A DNA stretch of 64,000 bases, taken from Bathymodiolus brooksi. Its lineage: Eukaryota; Mollusca; Bivalvia; Mytilida; Modiolidae. Shown here one piece after another: positions 1 through 13,557 of the stretch; within the stretch, counting starts at the first letter, position 1, and each line of letters starts with the position of its first letter. The notes below the pieces were generated by a model. The model was not told the DNA's origin, did not search any database, and worked only from the letters and a program-made list of their open reading frames with translations. Where the stretch lies: the NCBI GenBank assembly GCA_963680875.1, contig OY804578.1:496001-560000 (forward strand). Reading direction: 5' to 3'. The position numbers and the translations under genes are program-made.

Positions 1-860
1 ACGTCAGCGTGATGACAAATAATTGCTTCATCTCCGGTAAAGCATCAACGTGATGACAAATAATTACTTCATCTCCGGTAATACGTCAATGTGATGACAA
101 ATAATTACTTCATCTCCGGTAATACATCAACGTGATGACAAATAATTACTCTATCTCTGGTAATACGTCAACGCGATGACAAATAATTACTTCATCTCCC
201 AAAATACGTGAACGTGATGACAAATAATTACTTCATCTCCAGTAATACGTCAACGTGATGACAAATAATTACTTCATCTCCGATAATACGTCAGCGTGAT
301 GGCAAATAATTGCTTCATCTCTAGTAATACGTCAGCGTGATGACTAATAATTACTTCATCTCCAGCAATATGTCAGCGTGATGACAAAAAATTACTTCAT
401 TTCTGGTAATACGTCAGCGTGATGACAAATAATTGCTCCATCTCCGGTAATACGTCAACGTTATTAAAAATAATTACTTCATCTCCGGAAATACATCAAT
501 GTGGTGACAAATAATTACTTCATCTCCGGTAATAAGTCAGTGTGATGACAAATAATTACTTCATCTCCGGTAATATGTCAACGTGTTGACAAAAATTACT
601 TCATCTCCCATAATACATCAACGTGATGACAAATAATTACTTAATCTCCTGTAATGCGTCAATGTGATGACCAATAATTACTTCATCTCTGATAATACGT
701 TAACGTGATGACAAATAATTACTTCATCTCCGGTAATACGTCAGCGTGATGGCAAATAATTTCTTCATCTCTGGTAATACGTCAGCGTGATGACTAATAA
801 TTACTTCATCTCCTGCAATATGTCAGCGTGATGATAAAAAATTACTTCATTTCTGGTAAT
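1..860. repeat. HOR alpha, 21-mer, copy 1
   Basis: Twenty-one distinguishable monomers in the order A to U; twenty are 41 bp and O is 40 bp, giving 860 bp. The whole series reappears at 2,745, 5,898 and 12,698 with only scattered substitutions. T here ends CCTGCAAT where other copies end CCAGCAAT. The start is a convenient phase (monomer A), not a biological boundary, and the array may extend upstream of the window. Confidence 0.93.
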
Positions 861-1802
861 ACGTCAGCGTGATGACAAATAATTGCTTCATCTCCGGTAA
901 AGCATCAACGTGATGACAAATAATTACTTCATCTCCGGTAATACGTCAGCGTGATGACAAATAATTGCTTCATCTCCGGTAAAGCATCAACGTGATGACA
1001 AATAATTACTTCATCTCCGGTAATACGTCAATGTGATGACAAATAATTACTTCATCTCCGGTAATACATCAACGTGATGACAAATAATTACTCTATCTCT
1101 GGTAATACGTCAACGCGATGACAAATAATTACTTCATCTCCCAAAATACGTGAACGTGATGACAAATAATTACTTCATCTCCAGTAATACGTCAACGTGA
1201 TGACAAATAATTACTTCATCTCCGATAATACGTCAGCGTGATGGCAAATAATTGCTTCATCACTAGTAATACGTCAGCGTGATGACTAATAATTACTTCA
1301 TCTCCAGCAATATGTCAGCGTGATGACAAAAAATTACTTCATTTCTGGTAATACGTCAGCGTGATGACAAATAATTACTTCATCTCCGGTAATACGTCAA
1401 CGTGATGACAAATAATTGCTCCATCTCCGGTAATACGTCAACGTTATTAAAAATAATTACTTCATATCCGGAAATACATCAATGTGGTGACAAATAATTA
1501 CTTCATCTCCGGTAATAAGTCAGTGTGATGACAAATAATTACTTCATCTCCGGTAATATGTCAACGTGTTGACAAAAATTACTTCATCTCCCATAATACA
1601 TCAACGTGATGACAAATAATTACTTAATCTCCTGTAATGCGTCAATGTGATGACCAATAATTACTTCATCTCTGATAATACGTTAACATGATGACAAATA
1701 ATTACTTCATCTCCGGTAATACGTCAGCGTGATGACTAATAATTACTTCATCTCCAGCAATATGTCAGCGTGATGATAAAAAATTACTTCATTTCTGGTA
1801 AT
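861..1802. repeat. HOR beta, 23-mer, copy 1
   Basis: Order A B A B C-J W K' L-R T U, 942 bp. Compared with alpha, the A-B pair is doubled, K is replaced by W plus K' (K' = AACG with TTGCTCC) and S is absent. Diagnostic marks are H with CACTAG, L with CATATCCGG and R with GTTAACATG; the CACTAG form makes an ACTAGT hexamer. Confidence 0.92.
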
Positions 1803-2744
1803 ACGTCAGCGTGATGACAAATAATTGCTTCATCTACGGTAAAGCATCAACGTGATGACAAATAATTACTTCATCTCCGGTAATACGTCAGCGTGATGAC
1901 AAATAATTGCTTCATCTCCGGTAAAGCATCAACGTGATGACAAATAATTACTTCATCTCCGGTAATACGTCAATGTGATGACAAATAATTACTTCATCTC
2001 CGGTAATACATCAACGTGATGACAAATAATTACTCTATCTCTGGTAATACGTCAACGCGATGACAAATAATTACTTCATCTCCCAAAATACGTGAACGTG
2101 ATGACAAATAATTACTTCATCTCCAGCAATATGTCAGCGTGATGACAAAAAATTACTTCATTTCTGGTAATACGTCAGCGTAATGACAAATAATTACTTC
2201 ATCTCCGGTAATACGTCAACGTGATGACAAATAATTGCTCCATCTCCGGTAATACGTCAACGTTATTAAAAATAATTACTTCATCTCCGGAAATACATCA
2301 ACGTGATGACAAATAATTACTTCATCTCTGGTAATACGTCAACACGATGACATATAATTACTTCATCTACCGTAATACGTGAATGTGATGACAAATAATT
2401 ACTTCATCTCCGGTAATAAGTCAGTGTGATGACAAATAATTACTTCATCTCCGGTAATATGTCAACGTGTTGACAAAAATTACTTCATCTCCCATAATAC
2501 ATCAACGTGATGACAAATAATTACTTAATCTCCTGTAATGCGTCAATGTGATGACCAATAATTACTTCATCTCTGGTAATACGTCAACGTGATGACAAAT
2601 AATTATTTCATCTCCGGTAATACGTCAGCGTGATGGCAAATAATTTCTTCATCTCTGGTAATACGTCAGCGTGATGACTAATAATTACTTCATCTCCAGC
2701 AATATGTCAGCGTGATGATAAAAAATTACTTCATTTCTGGTAAT
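1803..2744. repeat. HOR gamma, 23-mer, copy 1
   Basis: Order A B A B C D E F/I J W K' L X Y Z N O P Q R' S T U, 942 bp. F/I is a hybrid monomer (F 5' part, I 3' part) marking loss of G and H. X-Y-Z (Y with CACGATGACATAT and CTACCG, Z with ACGTGAATG) stands in the place of M and is specific to this class. The first A has CTACGG. Confidence 0.92.
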
Positions 2745-3604
2745 ACGTCAGCGTGATGACAAATAATTGCTTCATCTCCGGTAAAGCATCAACGTGATGA
2801 CAAATAATTACTTCATCTCCGGTAATACGTCAATGTGATGACAAATAATTACTTCATCTCCGGTAATACATCAACGTGATGACAAATAATTACTCTATCT
2901 CTGGTAATACGTCAACGCGATGACAAATAATTACTTCATCTCCCAAAATACGTGAACGTGATGACAAATAATTACTTCATCTCCAGTAATACGTCAACGT
3001 GATGACAAATAATTACTTCATCTCCGATAATACGTCAGCGTGATGGCAAATAATTGCTTCATCTCTAGTAATACGTCAGCGTGATGACTAATAATTACTT
3101 CATCTCCAGCAATATGTCAGCGTGATGACAAAAAATTACTTCATTTCTGGTAATACGTCAGCGTGATGACAAATAATTGCTCCATCTCCGGTAATACGTC
3201 AACGTTATTAAAAATAATTACTTCATCTCCGGAAATACATCAATGTGGTGACAAATAATTACTTCATCTCCGGTAATAAGTCAGTGTGATGACAAATAAT
3301 TACTTCATCTCCGGTAATATGTCAACGTGTTGACAAAAATTACTTCATCTCCCATAATACATCAACGTGATGACAAATAATTACTTAATCTCCTGTAATG
3401 CGTCAATGTGATGACCAATAATTACTTCATCTCTGATAATACGTTAACGTGATGACAAATAATTACTTCATCTCCGGTAATACGTCAGCGTGATGGCAAA
3501 TAATTTCTTCATCTCTGGTAATACGTCAGCGTGATGACTAATAATTACTTCATCTCCAGCAATATGTCAGCGTGATGATAAAAAATTACTTCATTTCTGG
3601 TAAT
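2745..3604. repeat. HOR alpha, copy 2
   Basis: Same A-U 21-mer as 1-860, exactly 860 bp, starting 2,744 bp downstream of copy 1. It opens the second alpha-beta-gamma round. Confidence 0.92.
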
Positions 3605-4955
3605 ACGTCAGCGTGATGACAAATAATTGCTTCATCTCCGGTAAAGCATCAACGTGATGACAAATAATTACTTCATCTCCGGTAATACGTCAGCGTGATG
3701 ACAAATAATTGCTTCATCTCCGGTAAAGCATCAACGTGATGACAAATAATTACTTCATCTCCGGTAATACGTCAATGTGATGACAAATAATTACTTCATC
3801 TCCGGTAATACATCAACGTGATGACAAATAATTACTCTATCTCTGGTAATACGTCAACGCGATGACAAATAATTACTTCATCTCCCAAAATACGTGAACG
3901 TGATGACAAATAATTACTTCATCTCCAGCAATATGTCAGCGTGATGACAAAAAATTACTTCATTTCTGGTAATACGTCAGGGTGATGACAAATAATTACT
4001 TCATCTCCGGTAATACGTCAACGTGATGACAAATAATTGCTCCATCTCCGGTAATGCGTCAACGTTATTAAAAATAATTACTTCATCTCCGGAAATACAT
4101 CAACGTGATGACAAATAATTACTTCATCTCTGGTAATACGTCAACACGATGACATATAATTACTTCATCTACCGTAATACGTGAATGTGATGACAAATAA
4201 TTACTTCATCTCCGGTAATAAGTCAGTGTGATGACAAATAATTACTTCATCTCCGGTAATATGTCAACGTGTTGACAAAAATTACTTCATCTCCCATAAT
4301 ACATCAACGTGATGACAAATAATTACTTAATCTCCTGTAATGCGTCAATGTGATGACCAATAATTACTTCATCTCTGATAATATGTTAACATGATGACAA
4401 ATAATTACTTCATCTCCGATAATACGTCAGCGTGATGGCAAATAATTGCTTCATCACTAGTAATACGTCAGCGTGATGACTAATAATTACTTCATCTCCA
4501 GCAATATGTCAGCGTGATGACAAAAAATTACTTCATTTCTGGTAATACGTCAGCGTGATGACAAATAATTACTTCATCTCCGGTAATACGTCAACGTGAT
4601 GACAAATAATTGCTCCATCTCCGGTAATACGTCAACGTTATTAAAAATAATTACTTCATATCCGGAAATACATCAATGTGGTGACAAATAATTACTTCAT
4701 CTCCGGTAATAAGTCAGTGTGATGACAAATAATTACTTCATCTCCGGTAATATGTCAACGTGTTGACAAAAATTACTTCATCTCCCATAATACATCAACG
4801 TGATGACAAATAATTACTTAATCTCCTGTAATGCGTCAATGTGATGACCAATAATTACTTCATCTCTGATAATACGTTAACGTGATGACAAATAATTACT
4901 TCATCTCCGGTAATACGTCAGCGTGATGATAAAAAATTACTTCATTTCTGGTAAT
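3605..4955. repeat. Chimeric gamma/beta HOR, 33-mer
   Basis: Starts as gamma (A B A B C D E F/I J W K' L X Y Z N O P Q), switches inside an R/G hybrid near 4,387-4,425 to the beta series H(CACTAG) I J W K' L-R, and closes with a T/U hybrid. Length is 1,351 bp = 33 x 41 minus 2, matching two copies of the 40-bp monomer O. It looks like an unequal exchange between gamma and beta that kept 41-bp register. Confidence 0.88.
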
Positions 4956-5897
4956 ACGTCAGCGTGATGACAAATAATTGCTTCATCTACGGTAAAGCAT
5001 CAACGTGATGACAAATAATTACTTCATCTCCGGTAATACGTCAGCGTGATGACAAATAATTGCTTCATCTCCGGTAAAGCATCAACGTGATGACAAATAA
5101 TTACTTCATCTCCGGTAATACGTCAATGTGATGACAAATAATTACTTCATATCCGGTAATACATCAACGTGATGACAAATAATTACTCTATCTCTGGTAA
5201 TACGTCAACGCGATGACAAATAATTACTTCATCTCCCAAAATACGTGAACGTGATGACAAATAATTACTTCATCTCCAGCAATATGTCAGCGTGATGACA
5301 AAAAATTACTTCATTTCTGGTAATACGTCAGCGTGATGACAAATAATTACTTCATCTCCGGTAATACGTCAACGTGATGACAAATAATTGCTCCATCTCC
5401 GGTAATACGTCAACGTTATTAAAAATAATTACTTCATCTCCGGAAATACATCAACGTGATGACAAATAATTACTTCATCTCTGGTAATACGTCAACACGA
5501 TGACATATAATTACTTCATCTACCGTAATACGTGAATGTGATGACAAATAATTACTTCATCTCCGGTAATAAGTCAGTGTGATGACAAATAATTACTTCA
5601 TCTCCGGTAATATGTCAACGTGTTGACAAAAATTACTTCATCTCCCATAATACATCAACGTGATGACAAATAATTACTTAATCTCCTGTAATGCGTCAAT
5701 GTGATGACCAATAATTACTTCATCTCTGGTAATACGTCAACGTGATGACAAATAATTATTTCATCTCCGGTAATACGTCAGCGTGATGGCAAATAATTTC
5801 TTCATCTCTGGAAATACGTCAGCGTGATGACTAATAATTACTTCATCTCCAGCAATATGTCAGCGTGATGATAAAAAATTACTTCATTTCTGGTAAT
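4956..5897. repeat. HOR gamma, copy 2
   Basis: Full 23-mer, 942 bp, same order as 1,803-2,744. The first A has CTACGG and C ends CATATCCGG, a private change. Confidence 0.91.
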
Positions 5898-6757
5898 ACG
5901 TCAGCATGATGACAAATAATTGCTTCATCTCCGGTAAAGCATCAACGTGATGACAAATAATTACTTCATCTCCGGTAATACGTCAATGTGATGACAAATA
6001 ATTACTTCATCTCCGGTAATACATCAACGTGATGACAAATAATTACTCTATCTCTGGTAATACGTCAACGCGATGACAAATAATTACTTCATCTCCCAAA
6101 ATACGTGAACGTGATGACAAATAATTACTTCATCTCCAGTAATACGTCAACGTGATGACAAATAATTACTTCATCTCCGATAATACGTCAGCGTGATGGC
6201 AAATAATTGCTTCATCTCTAGTAATACGTCAGCGTGATGACTAATAATTACTTTATCTCCAGCAATATGTCAGCGTGATGACAAAAAATTACTTCATTTC
6301 TGGTAATACGTCAGCGTGATGACAAATAATTGCTCCATCTCCGGTAATACGTCAACGTTATTAAAAATAATTACTTCATCTCCGGAAATACATCAATGTG
6401 GTGACAAATAATTACTTCATCTCCGGTAATAAGTCAGTGTGATGACAAATAATTACTTCATCTCCGGTAATATGTCAACGTGTTGACAAAAATTACTTCA
6501 TCTCCCATAATACATCAACGTGATGACAAATAATTACTTAATCTCCTGTAATGCGTCAATGTGATGACCAATAATTACTTCATCTCTGATAATACGTTAA
6601 CGTGATGACAAATAATTACTTCATCTCCGGTAATACGTCAGCGTGATGGCAAATAATTTCTTCATCTCTGGTAATACGTCAGCGTGATGACTAATAATTA
6701 CTTCATCTCCAGCAATATGTCAGCGTGATGATAAAAAATTACTTCATTTCTGGTAAT
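5898..6757. repeat. HOR alpha, copy 3
   Basis: Full A-U series, 860 bp. It opens the third alpha-beta-gamma round, 3,153 bp after copy 2. A carries CAGCATG and I has CTTTATC as private changes. Confidence 0.91.
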
Positions 6758-7740
6758 ACGTCAGCGTGATGACAAATAATTGCTTCATCTCCGGTAAAGC
6801 ATCAACGTGATGACAAATAATTACTTCATCTCCGGTAATACGTCAGCGTGATGACAAATAATTGCTTCATCTCCGGTAAAGCATCAACGTGATGACAAAT
6901 AATTACTTCATCTCCGGTAATACGTCAATGTGATGACAAATAATTACTTCATCTCCGGTAATACATCAACGTGATGACAAATAATTACTCTATCTCTGGT
7001 AATACGTCAACGCGATGACAAATAATTACTTCATCTCCCAAAATACGTGAACGTGATGACAAATAATTACTTCATCTCCAGTAATACGTCAACGTGATGA
7101 CAAATAATTACTTCATCTCCGATAATACGTCAGCGTGATGGCAAATAATTGCTTCATCTCTAGTAATACGTCAGCGTGATGACTAATAATTACTTCATCT
7201 CCAGCAATATGTCAGCGTGATGACAAAAAATTACTTCATCTCCAGTAATACGTCAACGTGATGACAAATAATTACTTCATCTCCGATAATACGTCAGCGT
7301 GATGGCAAATAATTGCTTCATCTCTAGTAATACGTCAACGTGATGACAAATAATTGCTCCATCTCCGGTAATACGTCAACGTTATTAAAAATAATTACTT
7401 CATCTCCGGAAATACATCAATGTGGTGACAAATAATTACTTCATCTCCGGTAATAAGTCAGTGTGATGACAAATAATTACTTCATCTCCGGTAATATGTC
7501 AACGTGTTGACAAAAATTACTTCATCTCCCATAATACATCAACGTGATGACAAATAATTACTTAATCTCCTGTAATGCGTCAATGTGATGACCAATAATT
7601 ACTTCATCTCTGATAATACGTTAACGTGATGACAAATAATTACTTCATCTCCGGTAATACGTCAGCGTGATGGCAAATAATTTCTTCATCTCCAGCAATA
7701 TGTCAGCGTGATGATAAAAAATTACTTCATTTCTGGTAAT
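6758..7740. repeat. Variant beta HOR, 24-mer with internal F-G-H duplication
   Basis: Order A B A B C-I, then a J/F hybrid followed by a second G and H, then K' L-R, an S/T hybrid and U; 983 bp = 24 x 41 minus 1. The J/F hybrid (TATGTCAG start, CCAGTAAT end) and S/T hybrid (TTTCTTCATC, CCAGCAAT) mark in-register joins. Confidence 0.87.
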
Positions 7741-8683
7741 ACGTCAGCGTGATGACAAATAATTGCTTCATCTCCGGTAAAGCATCAACGTGATGACAAA
7801 TAATTACTTCATCTCCGGTAATACGTCAGCGTGATGACAAATAATTGCTTCATCTCCGGTAAAGCATCAACGTGATGACAAATAATTACTTCATCTCCGG
7901 TAATACGTCAATGTGATGACAAATAATTACTTCATCTCCGGTAATACATCAACGTGATGACAAATAATTACTCTATCTCTGGTAATACGTCAACGCGATG
8001 ACAAATAATTACTTCATCTCACAAAATACGTGAACGTGATGACAAATAATTACTTCATCTCCAGCAATATGTCAGCGTGATGACACAAAATTACTTCATT
8101 TCTGGTAATACGTCAGCGTGATGACAAATAATTACTTCATCTCCGGTAATACGTCAACGTGATGACAAATAATTGCTCCATCTCCGGTAATACGTCAACG
8201 TTATTAAAAATAATTACTTCATCTCCGGAAATACATCAACGTGATGACAAATAATTACTTCATCTCTGGTAATACGTCAACACGATGACATATAATTACT
8301 TCATCTACCGTAATACGTGAATGTGATGACAAATAATTACTTCATCTCCGGTAATAAGTCAGTGTGATGACAAATAATTACTTCATCTCCGGTAATATGT
8401 CAACGTGTTGACAAAAATTACTTCATCTCCCATAATACATCAACGTGATGACAAATAATTACTTAATCTCCTGTAATGCGTCAATGTGATGACCAATAAT
8501 TACTTCATCTCTGGTAATACGTCAACGTGATGACAAATAATTATTTCATCTCCGGTAATACGTCAGCGTGATGGCAAATAATTTCTTCATCTCTGGTAAT
8601 ACGTCAGCGTGATGACTAATAATTACTTCATCTCCAGCAATATGTCAGCGTGATGATAAAAAAATTACTTCATTTCTGGTAAT
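7741..8683. repeat. HOR gamma, copy 3, with one-base A insertion
   Basis: Full gamma 23-mer; 943 bp because the A-run of monomer U at 8,658-8,664 has seven A instead of six. E carries CTCACAAAAT, a private change. Confidence 0.9.
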
Positions 8684-9666
8684 ACGTCAGCGTGATGACA
8701 AATAATTACTTCATCTTCGGTAATACGTCAGCGTGATGACAAATAATTGCTTCATCTCCGGTAAAGCATCAACGTGATGACAAATAATTACTTCATCTCC
8801 GGTAATACGTCAATTTGATGACAAATAATTACTTCATCTCCGGTAATACATCAACGTGATGACAAATAGTTACTCTATCTATGGTAATACGTCAACGCGA
8901 TGACAAATAATTACTTCATCTCCCAAAATACGTGAACGTGATGACAAATAATTACTTCATCTCCAGTAATACGTCAACGTGATGACAAATAATTACTTCA
9001 TCTCCGGTAATAAGTCAGTGTGATGACAAATAATTACTTCATCTCCGGTAATATGTCAACGTGTTGACAAAAACTACTTCATCTCCCATAATACATCAAC
9101 GTGATGACAAATAATTACTTCATCTCCTGTAATGCGTCAATGTGATGACAAATAATTACTTCATCTCTGGTAATACGTCAACGTGATGACAAATAATTAC
9201 TTCATCTCCGGTAATACGTCAGCGTGATGGCAAATGATTGCTTCATCTCTGGTAATACGTCAGCGTGATGACTAATAATTACTTCATCTCCAGCAATATG
9301 TCAGCGTGATGACAAAAAAATACTTCATTTCTGGTAATACGTCAACGTGATGACAAATAATTACTTCATCTCCGGTAATACGTCAGCGTGATGACAAATA
9401 ATTGCTTCATATCCGGTAAAGCATCAACGTGATGAGAAATAATTACTTCATCTCCAGTAATACGTCAATGTGATGACAAATAATTACTTCATCTCCGGTA
9501 ATACATCAACGTGATGACAAATAATTACTCTATCTCTGGTAATACGTCAACGCGATGACAAATAATTGCTTCATCTCTGGTAATACGTCAGCGTGATGAC
9601 TAATAATTACTTCATCTCCAGCAATATGTCAGCGTGATGATAAAAAATTACTTCATTTCTGGTAAT
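8684..9666. repeat. Delta HOR block, copy 1, 24-mer
   Basis: Order W(CTTCGG) A B C(AATTTG) D(AGTTACTC, CTATGG) E F G N O P' Q' R S(AATGATTGC) T J W A B(GATGAG) C D E/S T U, 983 bp. P' has TTCATCTCCTG instead of TTAATC and Q' has GACAAAT instead of GACCAAT, so they sit closer to consensus than the alpha/beta/gamma forms. The stretch from 8,807 recurs at 35,842. Confidence 0.87.
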
Positions 9667-10526
9667 ACGTCAGCGTGATGACAAATAATTGCTTCATCTC
9701 CGGTAAAGCATCAACGTGATGACAAATAATTACTTCATCTCCGGTAATACGTCAGTGTGATGACAAATAATTACTTCATCTCCGGTAATACATCAACGTG
9801 ATGACAAATAATTACTCTATCTCTGGTAATACGTCAACGCGATGACAAATAATTACTTCATCTCCCAAAATACGTGAACGTGATGACAAATAATTACTTC
9901 ATCTCCAGTAATACGTCAACGTGATGACAAATAATTACTTCATCTCCGATAATACGTCAGCGTGATGGCAAATAATTGCTTCATCACTAGTAATACGTCA
10001 GCGTGATGACTAATAATTACTTCATCTCCAGCAATATGTCAGCGTGATGACAAAAAATTACTTCATTTCTGGTAATACGTCAGCGTGATGACAAATAATT
10101 ACTTCATCTCCGGTAATACGTCAACGTGATGACAAATAATTGCTCCATCTCCGGTAATACGTCAACGTTATTAAAAATAATTACTTCATATCCGGAAATA
10201 CATCAATGTGGTGACAAATAATTACTTCATCTCCGGTAATAAGTCAGTGTGATGACAAATAATTACTTCATCTCCGGTAATATGTCAACGTGTTGACAAA
10301 AATTACTTCATCTCCCATAATACATCAACGTGATGACAAATAATTACTTAATCTCCTGTAATGCGTCAATGTGATGACCAATAATTACTTCATCTCTGAT
10401 AATACGTTAACATGATGACAAATAATTACTTCATCTCCGGTAATACGTCAGCGTGATGACTAATAATTACTTCATCTCTAGCAATATGTCAGCGTGATGA
10501 TAAAAAATTACTTCATTTCTGGTAAT
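9667..10526. repeat. HOR beta lacking the second A-B pair
   Basis: A B C'(CAGTGTG) D E F G H(CACTAG) I J W K' L-R T U, 860 bp = beta minus two monomers. It has the same length as alpha but different composition. The C' form also occurs in the short beta copies at 15,401, 24,333 and 32,442. Confidence 0.89.
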
Positions 10527-11468
10527 ACGTCAGCGTGATGACAAATAATTGCTTCATCTACGGTAAAGCATCAACGTGATGACAAATAATTACTTCATCT
10601 CCGGTAATACGTCAGCGTGATGACAAATAATTGCTTCATCTCCGGTAAAGCATCAACGTGATGACAAATAATTACTTCATCTCCGGTAATACGTCAATGT
10701 GATGACAACTAATTACTTCATCTCCGGTAATACATCAACGTGATGACAAATAATTACTCTATCTCTGGTAATACGTCAACGCGATGACAAATAATTACTT
10801 CATCTCCCAAAATACGTGAACGTGATGACAAATAATTACTTCATCTCCAGTAATACGTCAACGTGATGACAAATAATTACTTCATCTCCGATAATACGTC
10901 AGCGTGATGGCAAATAATTGCTTCATCACTAGTAATACGTCAGCGTGATGACTAATAATTACTTCATCTCCAGCAATATGTCAGCGTGATGACAAAAAAT
11001 TACTTCATTTCTGGTAATACGTCAGCGTGATGACAAATAATTACTTCATCTCCGGTAATACGTCAACGTGATGACAAATAATTGCTCCATCTCCGGTAAT
11101 ATGTCAACGTTATTAAAAATAATTACTTCATATCCGGAAATACATCAATGTGGTGACAAATAATTACTTCATCTCCGGTAATAAGTCAGTGTGATGACAA
11201 ATAATTACTTCATCTCCGGTAATATGTCAACGTGTTGACAAAAATTACTTCATCTCCCATAATACATCAACGTGATGACAAATAATTACTTAATCTCCTG
11301 TAATGCGTCAATGTGATGACCAATAATTACTTCATCTCTGATAATACGTTAACATGATGACAAATAATTACTTCATCTCCGGTAATACGTCAGCGTGATG
11401 ACTAATAATTACTTCATCTCCAGCAATATGTCAGCGTGATGATAAAAAATTACTTCATTTCTGGTAAT
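10527..11468. repeat. HOR beta, full 23-mer
   Basis: Standard beta order, 942 bp. The first A has CTACGG; C has ACAACTAATT; L is preceded by GTAATATGTCAACG, the ATGT form also seen in later beta copies. Confidence 0.9.
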
Positions 11469-11796
11469 ACGTCAGCGTGATGACAAATAATTGCTTCATC
11501 TACGGTAAAGCATCAACGTGATGACAAATAATTACTTCATCTCCGGTAATACGTCAGCGTGATGACAAATAATTGCTTCATCTCCGGTAAAGCATCAACG
11601 TGATGACAAATAATTACTTCATCTCCGGTAATACATCAACGTGATGACAAATAATTACTCTATCTCTGGTAATACGTCAACGCGATGACAAATAATTACT
11701 TCATCTCCCAAAATACGTGAACGTGATGACAAATAATTACTTCATCTCCAGCAATATGTCAGCGTGATGACAAAAAATTACTTCATTTCTGGTAAT
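11469..11796. repeat. Local 8-monomer tandem duplicate (gamma head)
   Basis: A B A B D E F/I J, 328 bp = 8 x 41, repeated immediately at 11,797 with no difference that I can see. Monomer C is missing from both. The missing C shared by both copies shows that the deletion came before this duplication. Confidence 0.9.
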
Positions 11797-12697
11797 ACGT
11801 CAGCGTGATGACAAATAATTGCTTCATCTACGGTAAAGCATCAACGTGATGACAAATAATTACTTCATCTCCGGTAATACGTCAGCGTGATGACAAATAA
11901 TTGCTTCATCTCCGGTAAAGCATCAACGTGATGACAAATAATTACTTCATCTCCGGTAATACATCAACGTGATGACAAATAATTACTCTATCTCTGGTAA
12001 TACGTCAACGCGATGACAAATAATTACTTCATCTCCCAAAATACGTGAACGTGATGACAAATAATTACTTCATCTCCAGCAATATGTCAGCGTGATGACA
12101 AAAAATTACTTCATTTCTGGTAATACGTAAGCGTGATGACAAATAATTACTTCATCTCCGGTAATACGTCAACGTGATGACAAATAATTGCTCCATCTCC
12201 GGTAATACGTCAACGTTATTAAAAATAATTACTTCATCTCCGGAAATACATCAACTTGATGACAAATAATTACTTCATCTCTGGTAATACGTCAACACGA
12301 TGACATATAATTACTTCATCTACCGTAATACGTGAATGTGATGACAAATAATTACTTCATCTCCGGTAATAAGTCAGTGTGATGACAAATAATTACTTCA
12401 TCTCCGGTAATATGTCAACGTGTTGACAAAAATTACTTCATCTCCCATAATACATCAACGTGATGACAAATAATTACTTAATCTCCTGTAATGCGTCAAT
12501 GTGATGACCAATAATTACTTCATCTCTGGTAATACGTCAACGTGATGACAAATAATTATTTCATCTCCGGTAATACGTCAGCGTGATGGCAAATAATTTC
12601 TTCATCTCTGGTAATACGTCAGCGTGATGACTAATAATTACTTCATCTCCAGCAATATGTCAGCGTGATGATAAAAAATTACTTCATTTCTGGTAAT
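11797..12697. repeat. HOR gamma lacking C, 22-mer
   Basis: Begins with the second copy of the 8-mer duplication, then W(ACGTAAG) K' L X(CAACTTG) Y Z N O P Q R' S T U; 901 bp = gamma minus one monomer. The ACGTAAG and CAACTTG marks are shared by the gamma copies from here to about 32 kb but absent from those before 8.7 kb. Confidence 0.89.
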
Positions 12698-13557
12698 ACG
12701 TCAGCGTGATGACAAATAATTGCTTCATCTCCGGTAAAGCATCAACATGATGACAAATAATTACTTCATCTCCGGTAATACGTCAATGTGATGACAAATA
12801 ATTACTTCATCTCCGGTAATACATCAACGTGATGACAAATAATTACTCTATCTCTGGTAATACGTCAACGCGATGACAAATAATTACTTCATCTCCCAAA
12901 ATACGTGAACGTGATGACAAATAATTACTTCATCTCCAGTAATACGTCAACGTGATGACAAATAATTACTTCATCTCCGATAATACGTCAGCGTGATGGC
13001 AAATAATTGCTTCATCTCTAGTAATACGTCAGCGTGATGACTAATAATTACTTCATCTCCAGCAATATGTCAGCGTGATGACAAAAAATTACTTCATTTC
13101 TGGTAATACGTCAGCGTGATGACAAATAATTGCTCCATCTCCGGTAATACGTCAACGTTATTAAAAATAATTACTTCATCTCCGGAAATACATCAATGTG
13201 GTGACAAATAATTACTTCATCTCCGGTAATAAGTCAGTGTGATGACAAATAATTACTTCATCTCCGGTAATATGTCAACGTGTTGACAAAAATTACTTCA
13301 TCTCCCATAATACATCAACGTGATGACAAATAATTACTTAATCTCCTGTAATGCGTCAATGTGATGACCAATAATTACTTCATCTCTGATAATACGTTAA
13401 CGTGATGACAAATAATTACTTCATCTCCGGTAATACGTCAGCGTGATGGCAAATAATTTCTTCATCTCTGGTAATACGTCAGCGTGATGACTAATAATTA
13501 CTTCATCTCCAGCAATATGTCAGCGTGATGATAAAAAATTACTTCATTTCTGGTAAT
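12698..13557. repeat. HOR alpha, copy 4
   Basis: Complete A-U 21-mer, 860 bp, with H as CTCTAG. B carries CAACATG. It is the only full alpha in the 9.7-34 kb domain; the related copies at 18,968 and 27,896 have an 82-bp deletion. Confidence 0.9.

Noticed and set aside
8684..9666. Delta block as a separate satellite family
   Set aside because: Its monomers are the same A-U variants with extra substitutions and a different order; it is a diverged HOR of the same satellite.
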